Source: an uncultured euryarchaeote
GTDB lineage: Archaea; Thermoplasmatota; Poseidoniia; Poseidoniales; Poseidoniaceae
Length of the DNA stretch: 17,105 nt
Direction: 5' to 3'
Assembly (NCBI GenBank): GCA_937881505.1
Contig: CALGEM010000064.1
Span: 1 to 17,105, forward strand
The notes under the pieces are model-generated. The model had not been told where the DNA came from. It saw nothing but the letters and a program-made list of their open reading frames with translations, and searched no databases. This document shows, in pieces, positions 1 to 6,796 of the stretch (position 1 is its first letter; each line of letters begins with the position of its first letter). The position numbers were made by a program, and so were the translations under genes.

Positions 1-76
1 TGGAGCCAACGGAGGGACTCGAACCCCCGACCGTCTGATTACAAATCAGACGCACTACCAGCTGTGCTACGTTGGC
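1..76 (-). tRNA. tRNA-Thr (anticodon UGU), CCA encoded
   Basis: Read on the minus strand, all cloverleaf parts are present: acceptor stem GCCAACG pairing with CGTTGGC, T8-A9, D stem GCAC/GTGC around a loop containing GG, anticodon stem TCTGA/TCAGA with loop TTTGTAA, a 5-nt variable loop, and a T arm GGGGG-TTCGAGT-CCCTC with one G-U pair. The anticodon is TGT (plus-strand positions 41-43), which reads ACA threonine codons. The discriminator base is U (position 4), as is usual for archaeal tRNA-Thr. CCA is encoded at positions 3-1. No intron is seen in the anticodon loop. A TATA-like element lies 24-35 nt upstream of the 5' end. Confidence 0.95.
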
Positions 77-99
77 TTCGTGTTTTGGGTGACACCACC

Positions 100-111
100 C
101 CTTGATGAAGG
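100..111 (-). promoter_or_regulatory. Candidate core promoter element of the tRNA-Thr gene
   Basis: The 12-mer reads CCTTCATCAAGG on the minus strand (CCTTGATGAAGG on the plus strand) and is centred about 29.5 nt upstream of the mature tRNA 5' end. That is where an archaeal TATA box would sit. The same 12-mer with one difference lies at exactly the same distance upstream of the sufC ATG. The promoter role is inferred from position and recurrence only. Confidence 0.45.
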
Positions 112-183
112 AAACGGAACAATGAGGCAAACTGGCCGCATGGTCAAAGCAAAAAGCAGGAAGGCACTGGCGGATGTATGGAC

Positions 184-190
184 GAGGTGA
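184..190 (+). promoter_or_regulatory. Shine-Dalgarno sequence deciding the aminotransferase start
   Basis: GAGGTGA is a seven-base match to the complement of the archaeal 16S 3' end and lies 5 nt before the ATG at 196. It favours that start over the in-frame ATG at 178. Confidence 0.6.
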
Positions 191-195
191 GTGCC

Positions 196-1473
196 ATGCA
201 GTACCTCGCCAGTCATGGCCAGGAAAAGACGGGTAATGACGTGATTTTCAGTTGGTTGGCTCGCTATCAGAACGCTGCAGCAGCCGGTGCTTCAGCCGTG
301 AACGGAACGGTTGGAGCCTTGCTCGAAGACGATGGAAAACTCGCCATCAATACGGTGGTTGACGCCGCCCTCCGAGAGGCACCTGCCACGGAATTCTCTG
401 CCTATGCTCCCCTCAAGGGACTGCCCTCCTTCCTTGATCTGTCCATCACTTTGGCCTTGGGCGACCACCGACAGGACTTGGAGGCCCTCGGTCTTCATGC
501 TGGCGCCACAGCGACGCCCGGTGGTTCAGGGGCGCTTTACCTTGCAGCCTCGAATTTCACCGAACGAGGGGACGCCGTCCTGTTGAGGGACCGCTTTTGG
601 GGACCCTACGCTGGTTTCCTTCGTGGGTGTGGACTGAATGCGGCCACCTACCCGTTGCTACCGTCATCTGACGATTCCAGCACGCCGAACCTTGATCTCG
701 CTGCGTTTTCAGATTCGCTCGATGAACTCGCAGCGACCCAGAAGAGCGTGATGACGTGGTTGAACGACCCTGCCCACAATCCAACCGGCCTCTCGCTGAC
801 CGCTGAGAGCCGGTTTGCTCTGCTTAACGCCTTCATGGAAAGCGCCACCCGCAACGAACATGTCGGCCACACTCTTCTGCTCGATGCAGCCTACCACCTC
901 TACGCAGACGAACCACATGGATGGGCTGAAACCATTGCAGAAGCTCTTGATGCAGGTCTGCCTTGGCCGGAAAACATGCTGGTCTGTTTTGCCCTTTCCC
1001 TCTCGAAGTCGCACACGATTTACGGCCTGCGTACCGGAGCGTTGGTTTACCTGCACCCCGAGCAGAGCAGTGTTCAGCGACTCAACGATGTGATGGGTGT
1101 GACCGGTCGTCAGACATGGTCGGCCGCTCCCCGAGTCGCTCAACATGTGCTGAGTGAATTGCACGCCACGCAGGACGGAGGGCAAGCGTGGTCGGATGAA
1201 CGAGACCGACTCGCCACTTTACTCTCCAAGCGACGTGAACGCTTCCTCGAAGCCTGCAAGCAACACGGCGTCGCCATCAACCCAAGTCATGATGGGTTCT
1301 TTGCCTGGTACGAGTGCGATGACCCTGTGGCGGTGGCTGAAGCGTGTGCAAACCAGCACGTCTACCTCGTTCCACTCAACGGCGGGGTGCGAATCGGTTT
1401 GTGCGCGGTTCCAACCTCGGACGTCGAACGGGTTGCTCAAGCCCTTGCCGCCGCCACGGAGGCCGTTGCATGA
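196..1473 (+). CDS. PLP-dependent class I aminotransferase (aspartate/aromatic type)
   Basis: This is a fold-type I PLP aminotransferase, probably cytoplasmic, moving an amino group between an amino acid and a 2-oxo acid. Numbered from the ATG at 196 (425 aa): a PGGSGAL phosphate-loop segment near residue 110, HNPTG with the cofactor-ring Asn at about 195, DAAYH with the PLP-pyridine Asp at about 230, the Schiff-base lysine in SLSKSH at about 271 followed by YGLRTG, and GGVRIGL near 399 supplying the carboxylate-binding Arg. The motif spacing resembles the AspC/TyrB subgroup, but the substrate cannot be read from the sequence. The start at 196 is chosen because GAGGTGA lies 5 nt upstream; an in-frame ATG at 178 would add six residues. 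The stop overlaps the next gene by 4 nt (ATGA), so the two are probably co-translated. Confidence 0.9.
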   Translation: MQYLASHGQEKTGNDVIFSWLARYQNAAAAGASAVNGTVGALLEDDGKLAINTVVDAALREAPATEFSAYAPLKGLPSFLDLSITLALGDHRQDLEALGLHAGATATPGGSGALYLAASNFTERGDAVLLRDRFWGPYAGFLRGCGLNAATYPLLPSSDDSSTPNLDLAAFSDSLDELAATQKSVMTWLNDPAHNPTGLSLTAESRFALLNAFMESATRNEHVGHTLLLDAAYHLYADEPHGWAETIAEALDAGLPWPENMLVCFALSLSKSHTIYGLRTGALVYLHPEQSSVQRLNDVMGVTGRQTWSAAPRVAQHVLSELHATQDGGQAWSDERDRLATLLSKRRERFLEACKQHGVAINPSHDGFFAWYECDDPVAVAEACANQHVYLVPLNGGVRIGLCAVPTSDVERVAQALAAATEAVA

Positions 1474-1847
1474 CACGGTTGAGTCGGGAGAACTTCCTCA
1501 TCACTGGATTTGTTTGCATTTTCTTTGGCGCTTCCATGAGCGTTGCCAACCTCGGGCCGATGGCTTTGACCGTTGGTCTGTTTGGCATCGTGTTTTTCAT
1601 CGTCGGGATGTCCATGAACCGTCAGGTGGGTCTTTCTCCCGAAGCCATCGCTGGATGGCAACCGGAGGGTGAAACGCTGCGTGATGCGGGTCGCTTCATG
1701 TACCGTGTTGATGTCACACTTGACGAGCCCATTCGTTCGTCCATTTTGTGCGGTGCTTGTGGTCATGTGCATGTTCAAGACGGATCAAAACCATCCTCCT
1801 TTACCTGCCCAAACTGCGGTGTTCAGTTGTGGGAAGAAGAGGAGTGA
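1470..1847 (+). CDS. Small two-TM membrane protein with C-terminal zinc ribbon
   Basis: The protein has 125 aa and no family I can name. Two hydrophobic segments (about residues 9-28 and 31-49) form a hairpin. A soluble tail of about 75 residues ends in a rubredoxin-like zinc ribbon, C94-x2-C97 and C113-x2-C116, followed by an acidic WEEEE end. The start ATG overlaps the aminotransferase stop (ATGA) and has GGAGG 7 nt upstream. Upstream in-frame starts are rejected because they lie deep inside the aminotransferase gene. Coupling suggests co-expression, but the aminotransferase gives no functional clue. Such short TM-plus-zinc-ribbon proteins are common in archaea and mostly uncharacterised. 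Confidence 0.8.
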   Translation: MTRLSRENFLITGFVCIFFGASMSVANLGPMALTVGLFGIVFFIVGMSMNRQVGLSPEAIAGWQPEGETLRDAGRFMYRVDVTLDEPIRSSILCGACGHVHVQDGSKPSSFTCPNCGVQLWEEEE

Positions 1848-1879
1848 TTGGCGTCTTCGCGTCTCTCAATTAACGGTGA

Positions 1880-1887
1880 TTTCAAAG
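1880..1887 (+). promoter_or_regulatory. Weak TATA-like element upstream of pheS
   Basis: TTTCAAAG lies 23-30 nt upstream of the pheS ATG and is the reverse complement of the CTTTGAAA core seen upstream of other genes here. There is no Shine-Dalgarno match just before the ATG, which fits a leaderless transcript. The evidence is position only. Confidence 0.25.
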
Positions 1888-1909
1888 CACGGATGCGTTT
1901 AGCAGGGCC

Positions 1910-3406
1910 ATGGGTGCACCCGACTTGCTGAATCCCGAGCGACGCATGCTCAGGGCGATGCAGTTGAGTGAAGCCGACCGTTCGTGGGACCTTGAGAGTC
2001 TTCTCGCAGCTTGTGAATGGACCGACCAAGCGGTGGCGGTGGGCGCAGGACATGGTTTGCAAAACCATGGTTTGGTGGATGTTGATGAAGAGGTGCTCCG
2101 AGAAATCAGTTTGGATGATGCCGGCGAGGATGCCCATCAAAATGGTCTGCTCGAGCATCGTATTTGGTCGTGGATGAACAGTCTTGATGAGGGCGCCTCC
2201 CCCTCCATGAAAGACCTGCAAGAGGCCTTTGAACGGCACGAAGCAGGCCCGGGCGTTGGATTGCTCAAGCAACTGGGCGTCTCGTTGGAGGGGGGTTTGT
2301 TGGTCGCTTCAAACCCCGATGAAATCACAAACATCATCACGCAACGGACTGAATTTTTGGCATCCCTTCCTGCTCTGGCCGATACACTCGATCCGACCAT
2401 GCTGAACCATTTTTCAGCACGAAAGAATCTGGTTAAGGCCGTTGAACGAACCGTGCGTCATTGGACCCTCACACCAGAAGGGCAAGCAGTGTCCTCCGAT
2501 GAACTCCAAGAAACGGTGGTCATCACCGACCTAACGCCTGAACTCCTTCAAGGGGATACATGGAAAACGGCTGAATTCCGCGCTTTCGACGTGAGTCTTG
2601 AAGCCGCAACACCTCGCACGGGTCGTAGCCATCCCATGCAGGCTCTGATTGAGCGTATTCGCGCCATCTTCCTCGAGATGGGCTTTTCCGAACTCGTTGA
2701 CGATTATGTTCAATCAGCCGGTTGGAACATGGACGCTTTGTTCATCCCCCAAGACCACCCCGCACGTGAGATGCAGGATACCTTCTATCTTGACCAGCCG
2801 TCCACCATCGAACTTGATGAGGGCGTTATGCAGGCATGGAAAGCCATTCATGAGCACGGCGGTGAGACGGGTTCAACTGGATGGGGCGGTTCGTATTCCA
2901 CGGATGTTTCCAAGCGTCCATTGTTGCGTACACACACCACGGTGAACACCATTCAGTACCTCGCCGAACATCCAACCGAAGCCTGCAGGGTCTTCTCGGT
3001 GGACCGCGTGTTCCGAAAGGAAGCCATTGACCGAACCCATCTCCCCGAGTTCCATCAAATTGAAGGCATCATCATGGAGGAAGGCGCCAACCTTCAGATG
3101 TTGGTGACCACCCTCAAGACCTTCTATGCCAAGATGGGTTACCCCGAGGTCCGTGTTCGCCCAGCGTACTTCCCCTACACCGAGCCAAGCCTCGAAATTG
3201 AGGTCAAATGGCGAGGAAAGTGGTTGGAACTCGGAGGTGCTGGTATTTTCCGCCCAGAAGTAACTGAGCCCCTCGGTATCACTTCGCCCGTGCTCGCTTG
3301 GGGCATGGGTCTAGAGCGACTGGCCATGTTGGTTCTTGGTTTGGACGACATCCGCCAGCTCTACATCTCCGACCTTGAGTGGTTACGAAATCAGCCAATC
3401 CTCTGA
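1910..3406 (+). CDS. pheS: Phenylalanyl-tRNA synthetase alpha subunit
   Basis: This is the catalytic alpha subunit of the (alpha-beta)2 enzyme that charges tRNA-Phe with phenylalanine in the cytoplasm; it needs a PheT subunit. It has 498 aa, typical of archaeal/eukaryal-type PheS, with an N-terminal winged-helix-like region of about 230 residues. The class II catalytic core follows: motif 1 region around HPMQALIERIR (241-251), HPAREMQDTF (283-292), motif 2 around VFRKEAIDRTHLPEFHQ (367-383), the FPYTEPS substrate segment (421-427), and motif 3 GMGLERLAM (465-473). The ATG at 1910 is used as the first plausible start; ATGs at 1946 and 1958 are alternatives. pheT does not follow within the window. 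A T7 tract 10 nt after the stop suggests termination. Confidence 0.95.
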   Translation: MGAPDLLNPERRMLRAMQLSEADRSWDLESLLAACEWTDQAVAVGAGHGLQNHGLVDVDEEVLREISLDDAGEDAHQNGLLEHRIWSWMNSLDEGASPSMKDLQEAFERHEAGPGVGLLKQLGVSLEGGLLVASNPDEITNIITQRTEFLASLPALADTLDPTMLNHFSARKNLVKAVERTVRHWTLTPEGQAVSSDELQETVVITDLTPELLQGDTWKTAEFRAFDVSLEAATPRTGRSHPMQALIERIRAIFLEMGFSELVDDYVQSAGWNMDALFIPQDHPAREMQDTFYLDQPSTIELDEGVMQAWKAIHEHGGETGSTGWGGSYSTDVSKRPLLRTHTTVNTIQYLAEHPTEACRVFSVDRVFRKEAIDRTHLPEFHQIEGIIMEEGANLQMLVTTLKTFYAKMGYPEVRVRPAYFPYTEPSLEIEVKWRGKWLELGGAGIFRPEVTEPLGITSPVLAWGMGLERLAMLVLGLDDIRQLYISDLEWLRNQPIL

Positions 3407-3415
3407 TTCCTGGCA

Positions 3416-3422
3416 TTTTTTT
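3416..3422 (+). terminator. Oligo-T terminator after pheS
   Basis: A run of seven T residues begins 10 nt after the pheS stop in the non-coding gap. Archaeal intrinsic termination needs a U-rich tract without a hairpin, and none is evident here. Confidence 0.55.
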
Positions 3423-3453
3423 GCGGGATGAAGTTCATAGGGTGTTTGCTTCT

Positions 3454-3463
3454 CCTTTGAACC
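3454..3463 (+). promoter_or_regulatory. Candidate promoter element upstream of the first YbjQ-like gene
   Basis: CCTTTGAACC resembles the CCTTTGAAAAAAG upstream of tgtA and CCTTGAAAAG upstream of the TPR-like gene. Its first base is 31 nt before the ATG at 3485, so it fits a leaderless start there and not at 3464, which it directly abuts. Confidence 0.35.
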
Positions 3464-3484
3464 ATGCAGCCTGCTACCATCTCG

Positions 3485-3799
3485 ATGCACATGTCCAACG
3501 TTGAAACCATCCCCGGCAAAACCATCACCGCTTCCTTGGGCCTGGTAACCGGCTCCACCGTTCGTGCTAAGCACCTTGGAAAAGACATCTTCGCCGGATT
3601 GAAGAATTTGGTTGGAGGCGAACTCAAGCAATACACCGAATTATTGAACGAATCACGGAATGAAGCAATTCAGCGAATGATGATGCAAGCCAACCAAATG
3701 GGGGCCAACGGGATCGTAAACGTACGCTTCGCCACCTCCAACGTCGCTTCAGGTGCCTCGGAATTGTTCTGCTACGGAACCGCTGTTGTTGTCCAGTGA
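3485..3799 (+). CDS. UPF0145/YbjQ-family protein, soluble
   Basis: The protein has 104 aa from the ATG at 3485 and matches the E. coli YbjQ layout from memory: GKTITASLGLVTGSTV near the start, then DIFAGLKNLVGGELKQY, a helix with ARE-like charge (NESRNEAIQRM), an ANQMGANGIVNVRF segment and a final ELFCYGTAVVV strand. The family forms small oligomeric beta-alpha domains, sometimes labelled heavy-metal-binding, with no established reaction. The start at 3485 places the conserved GKT at the same distance from the N terminus as in YbjQ and fits the promoter-like element at 3454. An in-frame ATG at 3464 would add seven residues. There is no TM segment. It lies 9 nt before a membrane-anchored paralogue. 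Confidence 0.8.
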   Translation: MHMSNVETIPGKTITASLGLVTGSTVRAKHLGKDIFAGLKNLVGGELKQYTELLNESRNEAIQRMMMQANQMGANGIVNVRFATSNVASGASELFCYGTAVVVQ

Positions 3800-3803
3800 G
3801 GTG
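3798..3803 (+). promoter_or_regulatory. Shine-Dalgarno sequence overlapping the upstream stop codon
   Basis: GAGGTG overlaps the TGA of the first YbjQ-like gene and lies 5 nt before the ATG at 3809. It fixes that start and suggests translational coupling. Confidence 0.6.
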
Positions 3804-3808
3804 TTCAC

Positions 3809-4297
3809 ATGGAAGTCTACGTCGTGGTGTGGCTCATCATTCCGATATTCACCATCATCGTCTTCCCAACATTGTCATGGGCCATCGGAAAATGGTACCA
3901 GAATCGTTTGATGAGTGCCCTTTTGGATAACGAGAAGCAAGAAGGGAAGATGCTGCAAAGCGATAAGCATCTTTCCACGTCGTCTTCCATGACATCAATG
4001 GCCGCAGAATCTTCAACGCTGCTTCATGTGAGCATCTGCGTCGGTCCCTCGTGGGGTCAAATCTTCTTCATGTGGTTCAAGAGTTTGTTCGGGGGTCGTC
4101 TTCATTCCTACGATGTCGTCCTTGACTACGGTCGTCGCGAAGTGTTGTTGCGCCTCAACCAACAGGCCAAAGCCTTGGGCTGCTCTTCCATAGTGAACAT
4201 CCGCATCGAAACATCGACCGTTTCTTTCGCAAAAAACAACAACAACAAGACCTCCTCGGTTGAGTTTCTTGCTTTCGCCACAGGCCTTCGTCAATGA
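3809..4297 (+). CDS. Membrane-anchored UPF0145/YbjQ-like protein
   Basis: The 162-aa protein begins with one strongly hydrophobic segment (about residues 4-26), then a linker rich in Ser, Lys and Met (about 30-72), then a divergent YbjQ-like domain: LHVSICVGPSWGQIFFMWFK, SLFGGRLHSYDVVLDYGRRE, LNQQAKALGCSSIVNIRIET and a final EFLAFATGLR strand. The order of these blocks matches the gene just upstream (VTG..., VGGELKQY..., ANQMGANGIVNVRF), so I read it as a tandem paralogue with an added membrane anchor. The KNNNNKT stretch is an insertion before the last strand. GAGGTG 5 nt upstream sets the start. It converges on the next gene with a 5-nt gap. Function is unknown. Confidence 0.75.
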   Translation: MEVYVVVWLIIPIFTIIVFPTLSWAIGKWYQNRLMSALLDNEKQEGKMLQSDKHLSTSSSMTSMAAESSTLLHVSICVGPSWGQIFFMWFKSLFGGRLHSYDVVLDYGRREVLLRLNQQAKALGCSSIVNIRIETSTVSFAKNNNNKTSSVEFLAFATGLRQ

Positions 4298-4302
4298 AGC
4301 GG

Positions 4303-4746
4303 TTATTCCCATTCATCTCTGAAGCGTTGCTGGCGTTCTTTTGCTGCTTCGTCGGTGTGCTCTTCGTCGGGTTGATGTTCCTCAGGGTCAATGTTTAGAG
4401 GGGCATGGTCTTCATCTCCAAAGAATTCTCGACTGAACCGGTTGCGGAAGAAACGACGAACATCCTCTTTGCTCATGGCTTGAAAACGCACGTCGTCATG
4501 TCGCCCTCGTTCACTGTTTTCTCGTCGTTGACGCATGCGTTGTCGCCAAAAGGTGCGGAACACGTGAAAGCAGTGCTTTTGGTCCTTGGCGAGTTGAAAG
4601 TTGTCAGGCCAATCCATGCCCTCCACGAGGCTAACAAAGCGGTTCAAGGCCAGGACGAATTCCTCCATGTCCTCCATCAACGCCTCTTCTTCGGTCGGTG
4701 CATCTTCGCTTGATTTGGCGTCGTCTTTTGCGTTGTCTTCGGTCAT
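4303..4746 (-). CDS. Highly charged protein of unknown function
   Basis: I do not recognise this 147-aa protein. It has an acidic N-terminal tail (residues 1-30, Asp/Glu-rich), a central helical part with FVLALNRFVSLVEGMDW and HCFHVFRTFWRQRMRQRR, a basic-aromatic segment (VRRFFRNRFSREFFG), and an acidic His-containing C terminus. There are no TM segments, signal peptide or Cys motifs. The alternating acidic and Arg-rich blocks could suit nucleic-acid or protein binding, but that is a guess. The ATG at 4746 is preferred over an in-frame TTG at 4755 because a TATA-like element is centred about 26 nt upstream of it. It diverges from the riboflavin kinase gene and converges on the YbjQ-like pair. 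Confidence 0.65.
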   Translation of the reverse strand: MTEDNAKDDAKSSEDAPTEEEALMEDMEEFVLALNRFVSLVEGMDWPDNFQLAKDQKHCFHVFRTFWRQRMRQRRENSERGRHDDVRFQAMSKEDVRRFFRNRFSREFFGDEDHAPLNIDPEEHQPDEEHTDEAAKERQQRFRDEWE

Positions 4747-4766
4747 GCAAGACAAAACCCACGACC

Positions 4767-4778
4767 CCTTATGAAGAG
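4767..4778. promoter_or_regulatory. Possible shared element of a divergent promoter
   Basis: CCTTATGAAGAG (plus strand) resembles the CCTTGATGAAGG element of the tRNA gene. Its centre is about 26 nt from the ATG at 4746 (minus) and about 26 nt from the ATG at 4798 (plus). One near-symmetric TATA-like box could therefore direct two leaderless transcripts. This is inferred from position. Confidence 0.35.
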
Positions 4779-4797
4779 TTCAAACAGCGATGAACGC

Positions 4798-5295
4798 ATG
4801 CTCATAAAGGAAGGCCACTGCCCTGTGCATATGGAACTCTCCGGAACGGTGAGCAGCGGGTTAGGTCGCGCCCATGTCTTCATGGCCCAGCCTCACTACC
4901 AAGACCAGTTCAGAACCGTTCTTGGCAACACGGCGTGGCCGGGTACACTGAACATCCAAATCGACGATGCCCTGTTCAGCCATTACATCGCCCTCCGTCA
5001 AAAAGCAGGCATCGATACGCTCGATGCACCAGAAGAAGCACGAGCCCATGCAAAGACACTGGACGTGGATGCATACGACCGCATTCGTATCCGCGGGTTT
5101 CTTCGAGACGGGGTCTCGTTCGGTGGTGCTTCGGCCTTCAAGGGCGTTATCCACCACGGCGAACAAAGCGTTGAATGCGCCGTGCTGATTCCTGATTTGA
5201 CTCGCCATGTCGACGTGGTTGAAGTCATTTCCACCGCTTTTCTTAGGGAGCACCTGCAGCTCAGCGACGGCGACCACATCACCATCTCATTGTGA
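4798..5295 (+). CDS. ribK: CTP-dependent riboflavin kinase (DUF120, archaeal RibK)
   Basis: This protein is predicted to phosphorylate riboflavin to FMN using CTP, the archaeal route to flavin cofactors. Family hallmarks are visible: SGTVSSGLGRAHVFMA with the glycine-rich turn, YQDQFRTVLG, WPGTLNIQI (the PGTLN nucleotide/metal-binding signature), and the C-terminal IPDLTRHVDVVEVISTAFLR block ending in LSDGDHITISL. Length is 165 aa from 4798, against roughly 130-140 for stand-alone homologues as I recall them. The ATG at 4798 is preferred over 4771 (nine residues longer) because the 4771 ATG lies inside the TATA-like element and has no Shine-Dalgarno match; ATG 4831 is a shorter alternative. 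Its last 9 nt overlap the end of truA. Confidence 0.9.
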   Translation: MLIKEGHCPVHMELSGTVSSGLGRAHVFMAQPHYQDQFRTVLGNTAWPGTLNIQIDDALFSHYIALRQKAGIDTLDAPEEARAHAKTLDVDAYDRIRIRGFLRDGVSFGGASAFKGVIHHGEQSVECAVLIPDLTRHVDVVEVISTAFLREHLQLSDGDHITISL

Positions 5296-6183
5296 GCGGT
5301 GATAGACGACCGGAAGCGTACCTATCTCTGCCCATTCATTGTAGAGCATGCTCTTCAATTCATGCTGGGCAGCTTGTCGCCACCGTCCGTTTCGTGTTCG
5401 CTCCGCTGTTCTTCCCGTGGGCGGTGCAGAAAAGACCGTGCTGTGGCTTTCCTCCGGCAGCGGGGCTCGTTCCCAAGCAACACCCCACAACACCAACCAT
5501 TCGGGCGGTGCGACGCCAAAATCAACGGGAACCATGGGCTGTTCAATCGCTTCGCGAATCTCGTTTTCATCAAGCTCACCTACAGCAAGGCGGAACAGTG
5601 CATTGGCCATGCGACGTACTTGATTCCAAAGAAAGGCCTCGCCTGTAACTTCGAAGCCGATCAAGCGCTCTCCGTCCATCCAAGGTTTGGTTTCAAGCAC
5701 GGTTCGAATCGGGTTTTTCCCTTCTTCTAAACGAGCGAAATTTCTGGCATCGTACGTGCCCACAAAGAGGTCCAACCAGCGGCGGAATGCCTCGTGTTGG
5801 GGTTCAACCCAGAACTCCATGGCTTCCAACCTGTAGCGGTAGGTTCGGTGCAACGCCATTCGAGGGTTGAAGGAAGCCTCAACTTCTTCCACCGTGAGGA
5901 AAGCGATGTTGCCGTCAAGACGGTCGTCAACAGCGCGAATCATCTTGCGAGGTGAGAGCGCATCCCACAACGCCCGATCCAAATCGACGATACCGCCGTT
6001 GATTCTGACATGGACACCTGCATCGGTGCGACTTGAGAGAACAAGTAACTGGTCTTCCTTTGGCCCAGTCAGCCACTTGAGCGACCTGAAGACACGAATA
6101 AGTTCGCCTTGAACGGTGCGAACATCGGGCTGGATTTGACTGCCATGAAAGGCATCACCAAGGTAGCCAATGCGAAAGAACAA
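5287..6183 (-). CDS. truA: tRNA pseudouridine synthase TruA
   Basis: The protein is predicted to convert uridines 38-40 in the tRNA anticodon arm to pseudouridine. It has 298 aa with the TruA order: FRIGYLGDAFHGSQ at the start (family form YDG..FhG.Q), TVQGEL, the catalytic loop SSRTDAGVHV with the nucleophilic Asp at residue 54, FNPRMALHRTYRYR, FLWNQVRRMANALFRLAVGE, and the APPEWLVLWGVAW end block. About 50 basic residues beyond that form a C-terminal tail. The start is a TTG: no ATG or GTG lies between it and an in-frame upstream stop, and the conserved first strand begins right there. It lies 30 nt after the TPR-like gene and converges with ribK, overlapping it by 9 nt. Confidence 0.92.
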   Translation of the reverse strand: MFFRIGYLGDAFHGSQIQPDVRTVQGELIRVFRSLKWLTGPKEDQLLVLSSRTDAGVHVRINGGIVDLDRALWDALSPRKMIRAVDDRLDGNIAFLTVEEVEASFNPRMALHRTYRYRLEAMEFWVEPQHEAFRRWLDLFVGTYDARNFARLEEGKNPIRTVLETKPWMDGERLIGFEVTGEAFLWNQVRRMANALFRLAVGELDENEIREAIEQPMVPVDFGVAPPEWLVLWGVAWERAPLPEESHSTVFSAPPTGRTAERTRNGRWRQAAQHELKSMLYNEWAEIGTLPVVYHRSQ

Positions 6184-6213
6184 CCGGACCTTTTCGGTCA
6201 GAACACCCTCTCC

Positions 6214-6732
6214 TCATTCATCAGAAGTGAGGGTGGCGACGGCGTCTTCGGTGGAAAATCCAAGTGCGCCAACGGCCCATTCCAAGGCTTGCTTTAGCCA
6301 CGGTTGAATCATCGGTGCCTGTCGACTTGGGTCCATCACTTCAATGGCGTCAACCAGGTTCCGGCTGGCGGTGAAGAGCACTTCATCCACGGGGATGTCT
6401 TCCAACTCCAGACGGCGTGCGTAGCGCTGGAATTCCTTCACGGCCACGGGAATGCGTCGGCACTCAAGGGCAAAAGAGGCGAAGTCTGCGATGTACTCCA
6501 TGTTATCTTCATCGAGTTCCATGGCCTTCTTGTAGGCGTTCATGATCTTTCGTCCGGGAATGACATCGTCCTGGGCATCCATGTTCTTCATGTTGGCAAA
6601 CTCGGCCCACATGTGGTGGAGTTGGGGAACATCCGCATTGCTGCTCATTTTAGCTTCCAAGTCTTCAAGCGCACCGTCAATGTTGCCTTCTCGGAACAAA
6701 GCGATGGGTTTCTCCAGCAATTCTTCAACCAT
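6214..6732 (-). CDS. Helical TPR-like protein
   Basis: This 172-aa protein is predicted to be nearly all helical. The segment around AYKKAMELDEDNMEYIADFA, followed by ALECRRIPVAVKEFQRYARR, has the spacing of tetratricopeptide helices (A.kkA.elD..n.eY), and an earlier LFREGNIDGALEDLEAKM looks like another half-repeat. TPR-like domains usually act as protein-binding scaffolds; no partner is evident. There is no TM segment or Cys motif, and the protein is strongly acidic. GGAG lies about 9 nt before the ATG, and a CCTTGAAAAG element lies 34-43 nt upstream, consistent with a short leader. The truA start follows 30 nt after the stop in the same frame, so co-transcription is likely. Confidence 0.7.
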   Translation of the reverse strand: MVEELLEKPIALFREGNIDGALEDLEAKMSSNADVPQLHHMWAEFANMKNMDAQDDVIPGRKIMNAYKKAMELDEDNMEYIADFASFALECRRIPVAVKEFQRYARRLELEDIPVDEVLFTASRNLVDAIEVMDPSRQAPMIQPWLKQALEWAVGALGFSTEDAVATLTSDE

Positions 6733-6765
6733 GTTCTCTTCTCCGACCTTGCGTAGCCGATTCGG

Positions 6766-6775
6766 CTTTTCAAGG
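6766..6775 (-). promoter_or_regulatory. Candidate promoter element of the TPR-like gene
   Basis: CCTTGAAAAG on the minus strand lies 34-43 nt before the ATG at 6732. With a TATA-to-start distance of about 26 nt this would give a leader of roughly 10-15 nt, enough to carry the GGAG sequence seen there. Confidence 0.3.
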
Positions 6776-6796
6776 CTCGCTCAAGCGCCGTTGCTC

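Noticed and set aside
3407..3484. Expected pheT directly downstream of pheS
   Set aside because: The next frames encode YbjQ-like proteins, and no PheT-like motif is found anywhere in the window; separate pheS and pheT loci are not rare in archaea.
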